DNA of 64,000 bases from Treponema porcinum (GTDB lineage: Bacteria > Spirochaetota > Spirochaetia > Treponematales > Treponemataceae), in NCBI RefSeq assembly GCF_900167145.1, contig NZ_FUWG01000013.1, positions 1 to 64,000 of the forward strand. Reading direction: 5' to 3'. A model generated the notes under the pieces. That model was not told where the DNA came from. It saw nothing but the letters and a program-made list of their open reading frames with translations, and made no database searches. This document shows, one piece after another, positions 42,798 through 51,690 of this stretch (position 1 is its first letter; the number at the start of each line of letters is the position of its first letter). Made by a program: the position numbers and the translations under genes.

Positions 42798-45422
42798 ATG
42801 AGCGAAAACGATAAAGACAACAAAATTAATTTTGATGAAGATTTTAAAAAACTGCTTGATGAAATAAAAGACGAAGCCGTTACTTTTTTCAATAAAAACG
42901 AGAAAACTGAAGAAGACGGAGCGGATGAGGATAAAAAAACTAAGCCGCGTTCACGGCGAAAAAAGGCTGAGCCTGAAAAAAAAGGTGAGATTGTTCCTGC
43001 CGACAAAATGCTTCCTCCTAAACTTTCGATTATTCCACTTCAGGGACGCCCTATTTTTCCGGGGATTTTTACACCGCTTATGATTACGACGGCGGAAGAC
43101 ACAAAAGTCGTTGAACAGGCTTATAATTCTGACGGCTATATCGGAATTGTTATGCTTAATAACGAATCTGAGTCGCCGTCTGCAGCCGATTTGTACAAAG
43201 TCGGAACTGCCGCAAGAATCATAAAAAAAATCAATCTTCCTGACGGCGGAATAAATGTGTTTATTTCTACGATAAAGCGTTTCCGCATACGAAAGCCGCT
43301 TCATTCTTCTTCTCCGATAGTTGCGGCGGTGGAGTATCTTGAAGATGAAGAAGACGATACTTTTGAGGTGAAGGCGCTGACGCGTGCGCTTATCAGCGAA
43401 ATGAAGGAAGTTTCCGAGAACAATCCGCTGTTTTCGGAGGAAATGCGCCTTAATATGGTGAACATTGACCATCCTGGAAAAATTGCAGATTTCATCGCTT
43501 CAATTCTGAACATTGAAAAGACGGAACAGCAGAAAGTTCTGGAGATGCTAAATGTGCGTCAGCGAATGGAACAGGTTCTTGTTTACATAAAAAAGGAGCA
43601 GGAACTTCTGCGCGTTCAGAAAAAAATCCAGAACGAACTGAACGAAAAAGTCGAGAAAAACCAGCGCGAGTATTTTCTACGTGAAGAAATGCGTTCCATT
43701 CAGGAGGAACTTGGCACTGACGCAGAGGGAAACGAAACTGACTACATAAAATTCAAGAAAAAGATTGAATCGTTTCATTTTGAAGGCGAAATAAAGGAAT
43801 CTGTTGATAGCGAACTTGAAAAATTCTTTCTGATGGAACCTAATTCGCCTGAATATATTGTTTCCCGGAATTTTCTGGAACTGGTAACACAGCTTCCGTG
43901 GAATGAAGAATTCTCCGAAAACTACAATCTTGAGAATGCAAAAAAAATCCTTGAGGCAGACCATTACGGACTTGATGACGTAAAAAAGCGCATTATGGAA
44001 TATCTTTCCGTGCGAAAACTCAAAAAAGATAATAAAGGTTCAATTCTTATTCTGGTAGGACCTCCGGGCGTAGGAAAAACGTCAGTAGGGCGCTCCATTG
44101 CAAATGCGATGAACAAGCCGTTCTACCGTTTTTCCGTTGGCGGAATGCGGGATGAGGCGGAGATAAAAGGGCACCGCCGTACATATATAGGTTCTATGTG
44201 CGGAAAAATCATTCAGGGAATAAAGATAACGCATACAAAAGCGCCGGTCTTTATGATTGACGAAGTTGACAAAATGAGTTCCGGACCACAAGGAGATCCT
44301 GCAAGCGCGCTTCTTGAGGTTCTTGATCCGGAGCAGAATGTTTCTTTCCGCGATAATTATCTTGATTTGCCGTTCGACGTTTCCAATGTGTTCTTTATTC
44401 TTACGGCGAATACTCTTGATTCTGTTCCTGAACCACTGCTTGACCGCGCTGAAATTATCCAGCTTTCCGGATACATTGATCAGGAAAAACTTGAGATTGC
44501 AAAAAAATATCTTATTCCAAAAAATCTTGAGAAGAACGGTCTGAAAAAAGGTCAAGTAAAATATACTAAGGCGGCGCTTTTTAGGATTGCGGAAGAATAT
44601 GCTCGCGAGGCAGGCGTTCGTAACTACGAGCGTAACCTTGATAAAATTCACCGTAAAATAGTTACGGAAGTAATGCTTGAGGCGGACAAAAAGTACAACG
44701 AGGCAGTAAAGGCTGCAAAGGCGGAAAAGAAACCTGCAAAGGAAATCGAGGCTCTTCGTATTGAAAATTTCCTTGATCCTGAAAAGATTTTTTCACTTGA
44801 TGCGCCTGATCTGGAAAAATATCTTGGAAAGCCTGTGTTTGACGAAAGCGAAATAAAAAAGGCTGACATTCCGGGAACGGCAATTGGTCTTGCCTGGACA
44901 AGTATGGGTGGCGATACGCTCTTGATAGAGGCGTCTTCTTTTGCTGGAAAGGGCGGACTTGTGCTTACTGGTCAGATGGGCGATGTAATGAAAGAATCTT
45001 GCAGCATTGCGTTTGACTGGGCGCGGAAATTCGTTCTTGACCGTAAAATCAAGAAGCCAGAATGGTTTGAAAAAAACTGCGTTCATCTTCATATACCGGA
45101 AGGCGCAACTCCTAAAGACGGACCGAGCGCCGGAATTACTATGGCTACGACGTTCATTTCGCTTCTTGCGCATAAAACGATAAAGCGCCAGCTTGCAATG
45201 ACAGGCGAACTTTCGCTTACGGGGCAGGTTCTTCCAATCGGCGGATTGCGTGAAAAAACAGTTGCGGCAAAACGCAATAAAATCAAGACGATTTTAATTC
45301 CTAAGGCAAACGAACGTGATCTGGCGGATATTCCGGAAAATGTAAAGGATGGAATAACGTTTGTGCCGGTAAAACGCGTTGAAGAAGTAATTGATTTTGT
45401 TTTCGGAGGAAAAATAAAGTAG
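42798..45422 (+). CDS. lon: ATP-dependent protease Lon
   Basis: An 874-residue hexameric AAA+ protease that degrades misfolded and regulatory proteins in the cytoplasm. A charged extension of about 75 residues (many Lys/Glu/Asp) precedes the usual N-domain, which starts LSIIPLQGRPIFPGIFTPLMI. Walker A is GPPGVGKTSVG (about residue 418), Walker B VFMIDEVDK. The Ser-Lys catalytic pair is in KDGPSAGITMATTF (Ser near 776) and IGGLREKTVAAKRN (Lys near 819). The long N-terminal extension is unlike E. coli Lon but known in other bacteria. The ribosome site is weak (GGGT). A bidirectional terminator follows. Confidence 0.96.
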   Translation: MSENDKDNKINFDEDFKKLLDEIKDEAVTFFNKNEKTEEDGADEDKKTKPRSRRKKAEPEKKGEIVPADKMLPPKLSIIPLQGRPIFPGIFTPLMITTAEDTKVVEQAYNSDGYIGIVMLNNESESPSAADLYKVGTAARIIKKINLPDGGINVFISTIKRFRIRKPLHSSSPIVAAVEYLEDEEDDTFEVKALTRALISEMKEVSENNPLFSEEMRLNMVNIDHPGKIADFIASILNIEKTEQQKVLEMLNVRQRMEQVLVYIKKEQELLRVQKKIQNELNEKVEKNQREYFLREEMRSIQEELGTDAEGNETDYIKFKKKIESFHFEGEIKESVDSELEKFFLMEPNSPEYIVSRNFLELVTQLPWNEEFSENYNLENAKKILEADHYGLDDVKKRIMEYLSVRKLKKDNKGSILILVGPPGVGKTSVGRSIANAMNKPFYRFSVGGMRDEAEIKGHRRTYIGSMCGKIIQGIKITHTKAPVFMIDEVDKMSSGPQGDPASALLEVLDPEQNVSFRDNYLDLPFDVSNVFFILTANTLDSVPEPLLDRAEIIQLSGYIDQEKLEIAKKYLIPKNLEKNGLKKGQVKYTKAALFRIAEEYAREAGVRNYERNLDKIHRKIVTEVMLEADKKYNEAVKAAKAEKKPAKEIEALRIENFLDPEKIFSLDAPDLEKYLGKPVFDESEIKKADIPGTAIGLAWTSMGGDTLLIEASSFAGKGGLVLTGQMGDVMKESCSIAFDWARKFVLDRKIKKPEWFEKNCVHLHIPEGATPKDGPSAGITMATTFISLLAHKTIKRQLAMTGELSLTGQVLPIGGLREKTVAAKRNKIKTILIPKANERDLADIPENVKDGITFVPVKRVEEVIDFVFGGKIK

Positions 45423-45452
45423 TGCCGTAACTTACCTGTGTAGGCACTTTGC

Positions 45453-45499
45453 AAAAGCCTGTGAATATTGATTTTCAGTATTCACAGGCTTTTTTTTTG
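45453..45499. terminator. Bidirectional terminator between lon and the oxidoreductase gene
   Basis: AAAAGCCTGTGAATA (45453-45467) pairs perfectly with TATTCACAGGCTTTT (45479-45493), followed by a T-run on the plus side and preceded by A residues that serve the minus side. Confidence 0.88.
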
Positions 45500-45511
45500 A
45501 GATGTTATTTG

Positions 45512-46561
45512 TTATTCCGTTTTTTTGCGTATGGACTCTTTGATTGATTCAAGGATTTTTAGCGTGCTTATTCCTGTTTGCAAGGTAGAACGAAGGGGCG
45601 CTTTTCCGTCAAGAAAATCAACGGCGTTTTGAACCATATTTGAAAAATACCGGGTTTTTGACGGACGGCGTATCGTTTTGTCTTTTGCAAGCGAATAAAA
45701 TCCTGTGTACAGTTTTGATTCTTCCCGTTTGTAAAGTTCGAAAATGCCGTTTCCTATTCTTATTCGTCCTTCGCTTCCGATTATGTCTGTTTCAAAGCCG
45801 AAGTAGCGGCTTTTTCCGGAGAATGCCAGCGTTATGTCGGTACATTTTGTGCTTTCAAAATGAACGCTCACATTTCGGACGACAGAAGGTTTTTCCTCAT
45901 CATATACAATGTCCGTTATTTTTTGATTGAATAGGATTTCTTTTTCGGAAGGGCTGTCCTCAAGCAGGTATTGTACGCAGTCTGCAAGATGAGTTCCGTC
46001 GTGAAGCAGGCTGTACGCGCCGGATGATTCTGCTTCCGGATTGTAGACGTACAGACCAGAATCAAGCCGTGCGTTTATGCTCAAAATCGTTCCGATTGAA
46101 CTCATATATTCTTTTGCAATCCGGTAATCGTCTGCGAACCGCCGCTCGTGGTTTACAAGAACCGGAACGCCGTAGTGTTCTGCTTCTTCCTGAAGTTTGA
46201 GTGCGTCCTGTACTGTTAGGGCAACCGGTTTTTCCAGAATGATGATTTTTGGAAGTGCGTGAATTGCGGCAAGGCATACCTGAAGGTGAAATTCCTCGTT
46301 TACGGCGATGACTATAATTTCCGGTTTTGAGGAGGTGAATAAATGGGCATAAGAAGAATATGCGGCGGATTTTTTATTGAACTTGTGCCAGTATTCCAGT
46401 CGTGTAGCATCGCTGTCGCAACCGGATTCAATGCGGATTCTGCAGTTTGCCTTAAGCGCCATTGTGTGGCTTGCAGGCTGTTCCCGCTTTCTGTCAAAGC
46501 CTAGTGAAAAACCAATCCGCCCTGTTCCTATTAAAGCTGCTGAATATCTCTTCTTGCCCAT
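45512..46561 (-). CDS. Gfo/Idh/MocA-family oxidoreductase
   Basis: A 349-residue NAD(P)-dependent oxidoreductase. The N-terminal Rossmann fold starts ALIGTGRIGFSLGFD (glycine motif at about residues 10-16), followed by the family element EKPVALTVQDALKLQEEAE (about residues 112-130) and VNHERRFADDYRIAKEYM. The C-terminal half is the beta-sheet substrate domain with LLHDGTHLADCVQYLL, which supplies the usual Asp-x-x-x-His. Substrates are typically sugars, inositols or amino-sugar nucleotides; this one is unknown. It lies 28 nt downstream of leuA on the same strand and may be co-transcribed, although a link to leucine synthesis is not evident. Confidence 0.85.
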   Translation of the reverse strand: MGKKRYSAALIGTGRIGFSLGFDRKREQPASHTMALKANCRIRIESGCDSDATRLEYWHKFNKKSAAYSSYAHLFTSSKPEIIVIAVNEEFHLQVCLAAIHALPKIIILEKPVALTVQDALKLQEEAEHYGVPVLVNHERRFADDYRIAKEYMSSIGTILSINARLDSGLYVYNPEAESSGAYSLLHDGTHLADCVQYLLEDSPSEKEILFNQKITDIVYDEEKPSVVRNVSVHFESTKCTDITLAFSGKSRYFGFETDIIGSEGRIRIGNGIFELYKREESKLYTGFYSLAKDKTIRRPSKTRYFSNMVQNAVDFLDGKAPLRSTLQTGISTLKILESIKESIRKKTE

Positions 46562-46589
46562 TCGTTCACCCTCTGAACCCTCTGATTTT

Positions 46590-48269
46590 TCAGCCCTTAA
46601 AATTCAGTGCACTTACAACAGCCGCAATTCCGGCTCTTCCTACATTCGAGCTTTTTCCTACGCCCCAAACCTGAGAACCGTCTTCCTTTGTTATCTGAAC
46701 ATACGACATTGCATACGTATCAGAGCCGGTTCCTACGCTGTGTTCGTGGAAAGACGTGATGTTGAATTTCGGTGCAGGCGTTTGTTTCATTGCAGAAACG
46801 AAAGCATCAAGCGGACCGTTACCGTTTGCTGCAATTGCATAGCGTTTTCCGTTCCATTCGATCGTGAGCATTGTGGCAACCTGTTCCGGAACATTTGAAC
46901 CGCGTTCTCCTTCTAGATGACGCTCGCTGATTTCGATGATATTCAGCGGCGATTTCGTTTTTATCCAGGTATTTTCAAATACGTCGAAAATTTCTGCCGG
47001 CTGAAGCTCGCGCTGTGCCTTGTCTGCGGCTTCCTTTACAAGGTTTCCGAATACAGGCTGCATTGCCTTAGGCATACTTATTCCGTAGTCCTGTTCCATA
47101 ATGAAAGCCGCGCCGCCTTTTCCGCTCTGGCTGTTGATTCTTATGATTCCTTCGTACTGCCTGCCTACATCGTGCGGATCAATCGGAAGATACGGAACAT
47201 CCCAGTATTCGTTATCCGCTTTTCCTACGCGCGCGGCCATTCCCTTACGGATTGCGTCCTGATGAGAGCCGCTGAACGCAGTGTATACAAGTTCGCCTAC
47301 ATACGGCGTGCGCGGATGAATTTCCATTCCCGTAAAGCGCTTATAGTCCTCGGCGATTGCCTGAATGTCGGAAAAATCAAGCTGCGGATCTACGCCCTGC
47401 GTATACATATTCAGCGCAACGTTTACGATGTCAAGGTTTCCTGTCCGTTCGCCGTTTCCAAAAAGGCACCCTTCTACGCGGTCAGCACCGGCAAGCAGTC
47501 CAAGTTCGCACTGCGCTACGCCTTCTCCGCGGTCATTGTGGTTGTGAAGGCTTATAATTACTTCGTCCCTGTTGCTTATATGTTGGCAGAAATATTCAAT
47601 TGAATCAGCAAACTGATTTGGAAGCGCGCACTCAACCGTTGTAGGAAGGTTCAGGATAATCTTGTTTTCACGGGAAGTTCCCCATTCCTTCTTTACCGCT
47701 TCGCATATTTCCAGTGCGTAGTCAATTTCTGTGGTGGAAAAACTTTCCGGAGAGTATTCAAGACGGATATTCGTTCCTTCTGAAAGTGAAAGACAGCTCT
47801 TTACGCAGCGTATTCCGTCTATGGCAATCTGCTTGATTTCTTCTTTTGATTTGTTGAACGTATATTTTCTTTGTGCAGGAGATGTTGAGTTGTACAGGTG
47901 GAAGATTGCGTTCCTGCATCCTTTAAGCGATTCAAACGTACGTTTTATAAGATGTTCGCGCGCCTGACACAAAACCTGAAGCGTTACGTCTTCAGGAACG
48001 TGATTTTCTTCTATGAGGCGGCGCATAAAATTGAATTCTGTGTCGGAGGCACTCGGAAAACCTACTTCTATTTCCTTGAAGCCGATTTTTACAAGCAGGT
48101 CAAAGAATTCGAGTTTCTGCTCTACGCTCATCGGATTTACAAGCGCCTGATTTCCGTCGCGAAGGTCTACGGAACACCATAACGGTGCTTTTGTAATTGT
48201 TTTTGTAGGCCAGGTTCTGTTTGTAATCGGGATTGGCTCAAATGGTCTGTACTTTCCGTTAGGATTCAT
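46590..48269 (-). CDS. leuA: 2-isopropylmalate synthase (LeuA, long type)
   Basis: A 559-residue enzyme that condenses acetyl-CoA with 2-oxoisovalerate, the first step of leucine synthesis. The catalytic barrel includes SVDLRDGNQALVNPMS (residues 34-49, substrate-binding Arg-Asp), EVGFPSASDTEF, ETNIRLEYSPESFS-type substrate loop (GTNIRLEYSPESF) and ISLHNHNDRGEGVAQ with the metal-binding His-x-His. The C-terminal part (about residues 420-559) is the regulatory domain for leucine feedback. The length and the start NPNGKYRPFEPI fit the type-2 LeuA group. The ribosome site AAGGAG is good. Upstream lies a leucine leader peptide and attenuator, so expression should rise when charged tRNA-Leu is scarce. 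Confidence 0.95.
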   Translation of the reverse strand: MNPNGKYRPFEPIPITNRTWPTKTITKAPLWCSVDLRDGNQALVNPMSVEQKLEFFDLLVKIGFKEIEVGFPSASDTEFNFMRRLIEENHVPEDVTLQVLCQAREHLIKRTFESLKGCRNAIFHLYNSTSPAQRKYTFNKSKEEIKQIAIDGIRCVKSCLSLSEGTNIRLEYSPESFSTTEIDYALEICEAVKKEWGTSRENKIILNLPTTVECALPNQFADSIEYFCQHISNRDEVIISLHNHNDRGEGVAQCELGLLAGADRVEGCLFGNGERTGNLDIVNVALNMYTQGVDPQLDFSDIQAIAEDYKRFTGMEIHPRTPYVGELVYTAFSGSHQDAIRKGMAARVGKADNEYWDVPYLPIDPHDVGRQYEGIIRINSQSGKGGAAFIMEQDYGISMPKAMQPVFGNLVKEAADKAQRELQPAEIFDVFENTWIKTKSPLNIIEISERHLEGERGSNVPEQVATMLTIEWNGKRYAIAANGNGPLDAFVSAMKQTPAPKFNITSFHEHSVGTGSDTYAMSYVQITKEDGSQVWGVGKSSNVGRAGIAAVVSALNFKG

Positions 48270-48328
48270 ATAAAACTCCTTGCTGCAGATTATGTGCTTA
48301 CGGCATTTATCTTTTTTTCATTCAGTAT

Positions 48329-48359
48329 AAAAAAAGACCTGCCGCTCAGCGACAGGTCT
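48329..48359 (-). terminator. leuA attenuator terminator
   Basis: Read leftward: AGACCTGTCGCTGAGCGGCAGGTCT followed by seven T (48335-48329). The outer 7-bp stem is 48353-48359 with 48335-48341, extended by CGC/GCG pairing. It lies between the leader peptide and leuA. Confidence 0.85.
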
Positions 48360-48395
48360 GTAATTTGCTCAAAAATATTACACAGTCTATCTACC
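48358..48395 (-). promoter_or_regulatory. Possible antiterminator segment of the leu leader
   Basis: CTGTGTAAT (48385-48377) can pair with ATTACAG (48364-48358), which overlaps the first bases of the terminator stem. GGTAGA (48395-48390) could instead pair with TCTAC inside the leader peptide frame (48422-48418). These alternatives fit a ribosome-position switch but are modest in strength. Confidence 0.4.
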
Positions 48396-48449
48396 TTAAG
48401 CGGTTACTTTGAGAAGAGTAGAAAGTAGTAGTAGCAGTGTGTATTTCAT
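48396..48449 (-). CDS. leuL: Leucine operon leader peptide
   Basis: A 17-residue frame, MKYTLLLLLSTLLKVTA, with seven Leu codons (CTG CTA CTA CTA CTT, then CTT CTC after Ser-Thr). A ribosome stalled on these codons for lack of charged tRNA-Leu would prevent the terminator at 48329-48359 from forming and let transcription enter leuA. This is the arrangement known from enterobacterial leu operons. ATG 48449 is preceded by GGTGA, and a -35/-10 pair ends only 6 nt upstream, so the message may be leaderless. The frame is too short for automatic gene calling, but the Leu run, its place before leuA and the terminator together make it convincing. Confidence 0.85.
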   Translation of the reverse strand: MKYTLLLLLSTLLKVTA

Positions 48450-48455
48450 ATCACC

Positions 48456-48484
48456 AAGATACACTATTTCGTTTTTTTTGTAAA
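48456..48484 (-). promoter_or_regulatory. Promoter of leuL-leuA
   Basis: On the minus strand TTTACA (48484-48479), 17-bp spacer and TATCTT (48461-48456). The -10 box ends 6 nt before the leuL ATG. Confidence 0.55.
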
Positions 48485-48513
48485 GTGCCTGAATTGTTTT
48501 GACGGCAGGTGCA

Positions 48514-49098
48514 TTATTCCGCGAGCCTGCAAATAATGTCTGCGCAGTTTTCTATGCCAAGCGAAGACGTACTCAGGCAGATGTCGTAGTTATCCGCAAG
48601 TCCGAATTCCTGTTTTGTATAATATGAACAGAATTTACGGCGTGCCTTGTCTATGTTTTTTATATGCTCTTCAATTTTCTGCTCCGGCATCTCGGGCATT
48701 TTTTCTTTCTTCAGGCGGCGTAGACGCCAGCTGACGTCTGCATAGATGAATACGTGCAGTGAATTGTCAAATTCCTTTAGAATGGAGTTTGCGTTTCTTC
48801 CTACGATTACGCAGCTTCCGTGTTCGCCTATGCGGCGGATAATCTCTTTCTGTTTGTCGTAGACTTTTTCTTCTATCGGAGCGTTGTACAGGTCAAAAAG
48901 GCTTTGCGTAAAACCGAACAGAACCGGCACTTTTTCATCAGGATTGAAATACCGGGTCATATCTATATGGGTATCTCGGGCAGCCTGAATTACAAGTTCC
49001 TTGTCTACATATTCGTAGCCAAGTCGTTTTGCAACAAGCTGACCTATAGTTCCGCCTGCAGCACCGAATTCACGGCTTATTGTAATAATTTTTTTCAT
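48514..49098 (-). CDS. Cytidylate kinase-like protein
   Basis: A 194-residue P-loop protein of the cytidylate kinase-like (AAK6/AAA_33-type) family. It opens MKKIITISREFGAAGGTIGQLVAKRLGYEYVDKEL, in which GAAGGTIG stands at the nucleotide loop position, and has CVIVGRNANSIL, VFIYADVSWRLRRL and the lid-like KNIDKARRKFCSYYT. Family members differ from true CMP kinase, and their substrates are mostly unknown. GGAGG precedes the ATG. It lies upstream of leuL on the same strand and downstream of the amino-acid ABC genes. Confidence 0.82.
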   Translation of the reverse strand: MKKIITISREFGAAGGTIGQLVAKRLGYEYVDKELVIQAARDTHIDMTRYFNPDEKVPVLFGFTQSLFDLYNAPIEEKVYDKQKEIIRRIGEHGSCVIVGRNANSILKEFDNSLHVFIYADVSWRLRRLKKEKMPEMPEQKIEEHIKNIDKARRKFCSYYTKQEFGLADNYDICLSTSSLGIENCADIICRLAE

Positions 49099-49162
49099 TT
49101 CATTGCCTCCAGTTAATTACGCATCTTCCCGTGTGCGCCCTGTGCCGGACGCTTCGATTTTG

Positions 49163-49900
49163 CTACAGAACTTTGTTCAAGAAAGTGATAGTCCGTTCCT
49201 GCTTCGGGTGTTTAAGGACTTCGTCAGGCGTTCCTTCTTCAATAATATATCCGCCGTCCATAAAAACAATTCTGTCTGCAACTTCGCGTGCAAATCCCAT
49301 TTCGTGCGTAACTACGACCATTGTCATTCCGCCCTTGGCAAGTTCCTGCATTACATTAAGGACTTCGCCTACCATTTCCGGGTCAAGCGCGCTTGTCGGT
49401 TCGTCAAACAGCATAATCGAAGGATTCATTGCAAGCGCCCTTGCAATTGCTACGCGCTGTTTCTGACCGCCGGAAAGCTGCTGCGGATAAACGTCTGCCT
49501 TTTCTTCAAGTCCTACGCGCGTAAGGAGTTTCATTCCTGCTTCTTTTGCCTGCTCTTTCGTCATTTTTTTTAATTTTACCGGCGCAAGCATAATGTTCTG
49601 CAGGACTGTCATATTCGGGAACAGGTTAAAGTGCTGGAACACCATTCCGATGTTTTCGCGTACCTGATTTATATTGATGTGTTTGTCGCTAATGTCATTT
49701 CCGTTTATGATGATTTCACCGCCTGTTGCAATTTCAAGACGGTTCAGGCATCGGAGAAAAGTTGATTTTCCGCTTCCTGACGGACCTATTACGACGACGA
49801 CTTCGCCTTCGTGAATGTCTATATTTATGTCCTTCAGGATTCTCAGTTTTCCAAAGTCTTTCTGTAAGTTCCTTACCTTTATTTTTACGTTGTCAGCCAT
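49163..49900 (-). CDS. Polar amino-acid ABC transporter ATP-binding protein (GlnQ type)
   Basis: A 245-residue ATPase that energises the amino-acid importer encoded with it. Motifs: Walker [16 protein letters not shown] (about residues 37-51), Q-loop [14 protein letters not shown], signature [15 protein letters not shown], Walker [15 protein letters not shown] and switch VVTHEMGFA. The FLRCLN following Walker A and HFNLFP are typical of the GlnQ/HisP group. Its length is standard and there is no C-terminal regulatory domain. It follows the permease gene by 9 nt. Confidence 0.94.
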   Translation of the reverse strand: MADNVKIKVRNLQKDFGKLRILKDINIDIHEGEVVVVIGPSGSGKSTFLRCLNRLEIATGGEIIINGNDISDKHININQVRENIGMVFQHFNLFPNMTVLQNIMLAPVKLKKMTKEQAKEAGMKLLTRVGLEEKADVYPQQLSGGQKQRVAIARALAMNPSIMLFDEPTSALDPEMVGEVLNVMQELAKGGMTMVVVTHEMGFAREVADRIVFMDGGYIIEEGTPDEVLKHPKQERTITFLNKVL

Positions 49901-49909
49901 AGTCTGTCC

Positions 49910-50581
49910 TTATTTATCCTCAATCTTTATTTTCTGCTCTATTCTTTTTGCGATTTTACTGAGCGTTATGATTACTATCATATATAAAATTCCGATGATT
50001 GCCCACGTCTGAAGGCTTTTGAAAGTATTGCCGGAAATTGTTTTTCCCATATTCGTAAGTTCCGGGTAGCCGATGACGGACAGAATTGACGTGTCCTTCA
50101 GCGTGATGATGAACTGGTTTATGATTGATGGAACCATTACGCGGAATGCCTGCGGTAGGATTACGCATTTCATTGTAGTGGAGTAGGAAAGGCCGAGGCT
50201 TCTGCTTGCTTCCATCTGACCTTTATCTATGCTCTGTATTCCTGCGCGGAAAATTTCTGCCATATATGCGCCGCAGTTCATAGAAAGCGCAATTGTTCCT
50301 GCCTGAAGCGCGGGAAGGCGGAAATTGTTTATTCCAAGAAGGCGGAATGCCTGCGGAATGCCAAAATAAATAAAAAACGCAAGAACGATTAAAGGAACTC
50401 CGCGGATGGCATCTACATATATTGTACCCAGAATATTCAGGACTTTTATTCTGCTTACGTTACAAAGCGCAAAAATCAGTCCGATTATCATTGCAAAAAC
50501 AAGTGCCAGAACAGTGAGTATAAGAGTATAGCCCAGTGATCTGAGAAGCATTATTGAATATGTCTGTAAAATAGAAATCAT
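49910..50581 (-). CDS. Polar amino-acid ABC transporter permease
   Basis: A 223-residue inner-membrane protein of the HisM/GlnP type with about five transmembrane segments. The opening IMLLRSLGYTLILTVLALVFA and GTIYVDAIRGVPLIVLAFFIYFG are family hallmarks. The coupling loop GQMEASRSLGLSYSTTMKCVILPQAFRVMVPS (EAxRSLG) contacts the ATPase. The ribosome site is AAGGAG. A hairpin in the 109-nt gap after the binding-protein gene could lower its expression relative to the binding protein. Confidence 0.93.
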   Translation of the reverse strand: MISILQTYSIMLLRSLGYTLILTVLALVFAMIIGLIFALCNVSRIKVLNILGTIYVDAIRGVPLIVLAFFIYFGIPQAFRLLGINNFRLPALQAGTIALSMNCGAYMAEIFRAGIQSIDKGQMEASRSLGLSYSTTMKCVILPQAFRVMVPSIINQFIITLKDTSILSVIGYPELTNMGKTISGNTFKSLQTWAIIGILYMIVIITLSKIAKRIEQKIKIEDK

Positions 50582-50631
50582 CCGGAGAACTCCTTTTTTG
50601 CAGAGATGTTGTACTGCTTTTGTATATGTGG

Positions 50632-50676
50632 AAAAACCGGAGCGGACGTCATTTTCAGGACAGACCGCTTCGGTTT
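50632..50676 (-). terminator. Hairpin between binding-protein and permease genes
   Basis: Read leftward: AAACCGAAGCGG (50676-50665) pairs with CCGCTCCGGTTT (50645-50634), with one mismatch, and ends in a short T-run. A partial terminator here would give more binding protein than membrane components, a common arrangement in importer operons. Confidence 0.7.
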
Positions 50677-50690
50677 GTAAAAGCAGCAGC

Positions 50691-51446
50691 TTATTTCAAG
50701 TATTTGTCAAGAATTTTCTGGTAAGTTCCGTTTTCGCGGATGTTTTTAAGTCCGGCATTGAACATATCCAGAAGTTCCTGATTTGCAGGATTCATAATTG
50801 CAAAACCGTAAGGTGCGCCTTCGCTTTCCATTCCCTCCGGGATTTTAAGTGCGAGTCCGCCTGTCTTGATGTTGTCTGCCATAATCGGAGTGTCCTCACA
50901 GCAGGCAGCGCTGTTTCCAAGAATTACGTCCTGATACATTGTAGGAGAATCTTCAAAGACAATTACTTTAAATCCGTACTTGTCTTTAAGGCTGTTTGCA
51001 AAATCCATGCCGGCAGTTCCGTTCTTTACGGCAACTGTTTTTCCGCGCAAATCTTCATAAGAAGAAATCGTGCTGTCTTTTGCAACGACAAAAGTCTGTG
51101 TTGCGTTGTAGTAGCCGTCACTGAAAATCCATCCTGATTCAATGCGTGACTGCTTGATTGTAGCTCCTGCAATGAGTGCGTCTGCCTGTCCTACCTGAAC
51201 AGCGGCAACACCTGCATCCCAGCCGAGTGACTGAAGGTCATATTTGAAGCCCTGATTTTCTGCGACTGCAGCAAGAATATCAACGTCGATTCCGACGAAT
51301 TCATTTTTTTCGTTTGTGTACTCAAACGGTCTGAATACAGTGTCCGTTGCTACAACCCATACTTTTCCGTCTGCTTTTTTTCCTTTGCAGGAAACAAGGG
51401 AGAACAGCATAAGGGCGGAAGCCAGCGTTAACATAATCTTTTTCAT
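50691..51446 (-). CDS. Polar amino-acid ABC transporter substrate-binding lipoprotein
   Basis: A 251-residue binding protein. The signal peptide MKKIMLTLASALMLFSLVSC ends in a lipobox with Cys20. The mature domain is of family 3 (GlnH/HisJ type): VWVVATDTVFRPFEYTNEKNEFVGIDVDIL is the classic opening, followed by VGQADALIAGATIKQSRIE and the C-terminal GFAIMNPANQELLDMFNAGLK. The ligand is probably a polar or charged amino acid; the exact one cannot be read. GAGGA precedes the ATG. It is the first gene of the operon and is followed by a hairpin. Confidence 0.93.
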   Translation of the reverse strand: MKKIMLTLASALMLFSLVSCKGKKADGKVWVVATDTVFRPFEYTNEKNEFVGIDVDILAAVAENQGFKYDLQSLGWDAGVAAVQVGQADALIAGATIKQSRIESGWIFSDGYYNATQTFVVAKDSTISSYEDLRGKTVAVKNGTAGMDFANSLKDKYGFKVIVFEDSPTMYQDVILGNSAACCEDTPIMADNIKTGGLALKIPEGMESEGAPYGFAIMNPANQELLDMFNAGLKNIRENGTYQKILDKYLK

Positions 51447-51564
51447 AGAATATTCCTCGCTTTATAAGAATTTTATGTTATTTTATAGAAGAATTAGCTG
51501 TAGCGCAACATTCATATCTTTCTTTTCAACGTTTTTTCTGCATTGCCAACCGTTTTTTCTGTAA

Positions 51565-51593
51565 TTGAATGTATTTAGCGTTTGTGCTACTAT
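51565..51593 (+). promoter_or_regulatory. purA promoter
   Basis: TTGAAT (51565-51570), 17-bp spacer, TACTAT (51588-51593). The start is expected near 51600, giving a 90-nt leader. Confidence 0.6.
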
Positions 51594-51599
51594 TCTGAA

Positions 51600-51674
51600 G
51601 TAAAAAGCACTAGTTCGCGATGATTCTGCGGCGCTTTTTACTAAATCAATATCTTTATTCTGCGATGATTCTGC
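51600..51674 (+). promoter_or_regulatory. purA leader with hairpin and 13-bp direct repeat
   Basis: GTAAAAAGC (51600-51608) pairs with GCTTTTTAC (51633-51641). GCGATGATTCTGC occurs at 51617-51629 in the loop and again at 51662-51674 just before the ribosome site. The exact repeat 45 bp apart suggests a binding site; its function is unknown. Confidence 0.45.
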
Positions 51675-51690
51675 AGAAAAGAGGCGTACA

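Noticed and set aside
46917-47603. 228-codon plus-strand frame opposite leuA
   Set aside because: It is antisense of leuA and has no ribosome site or domain.
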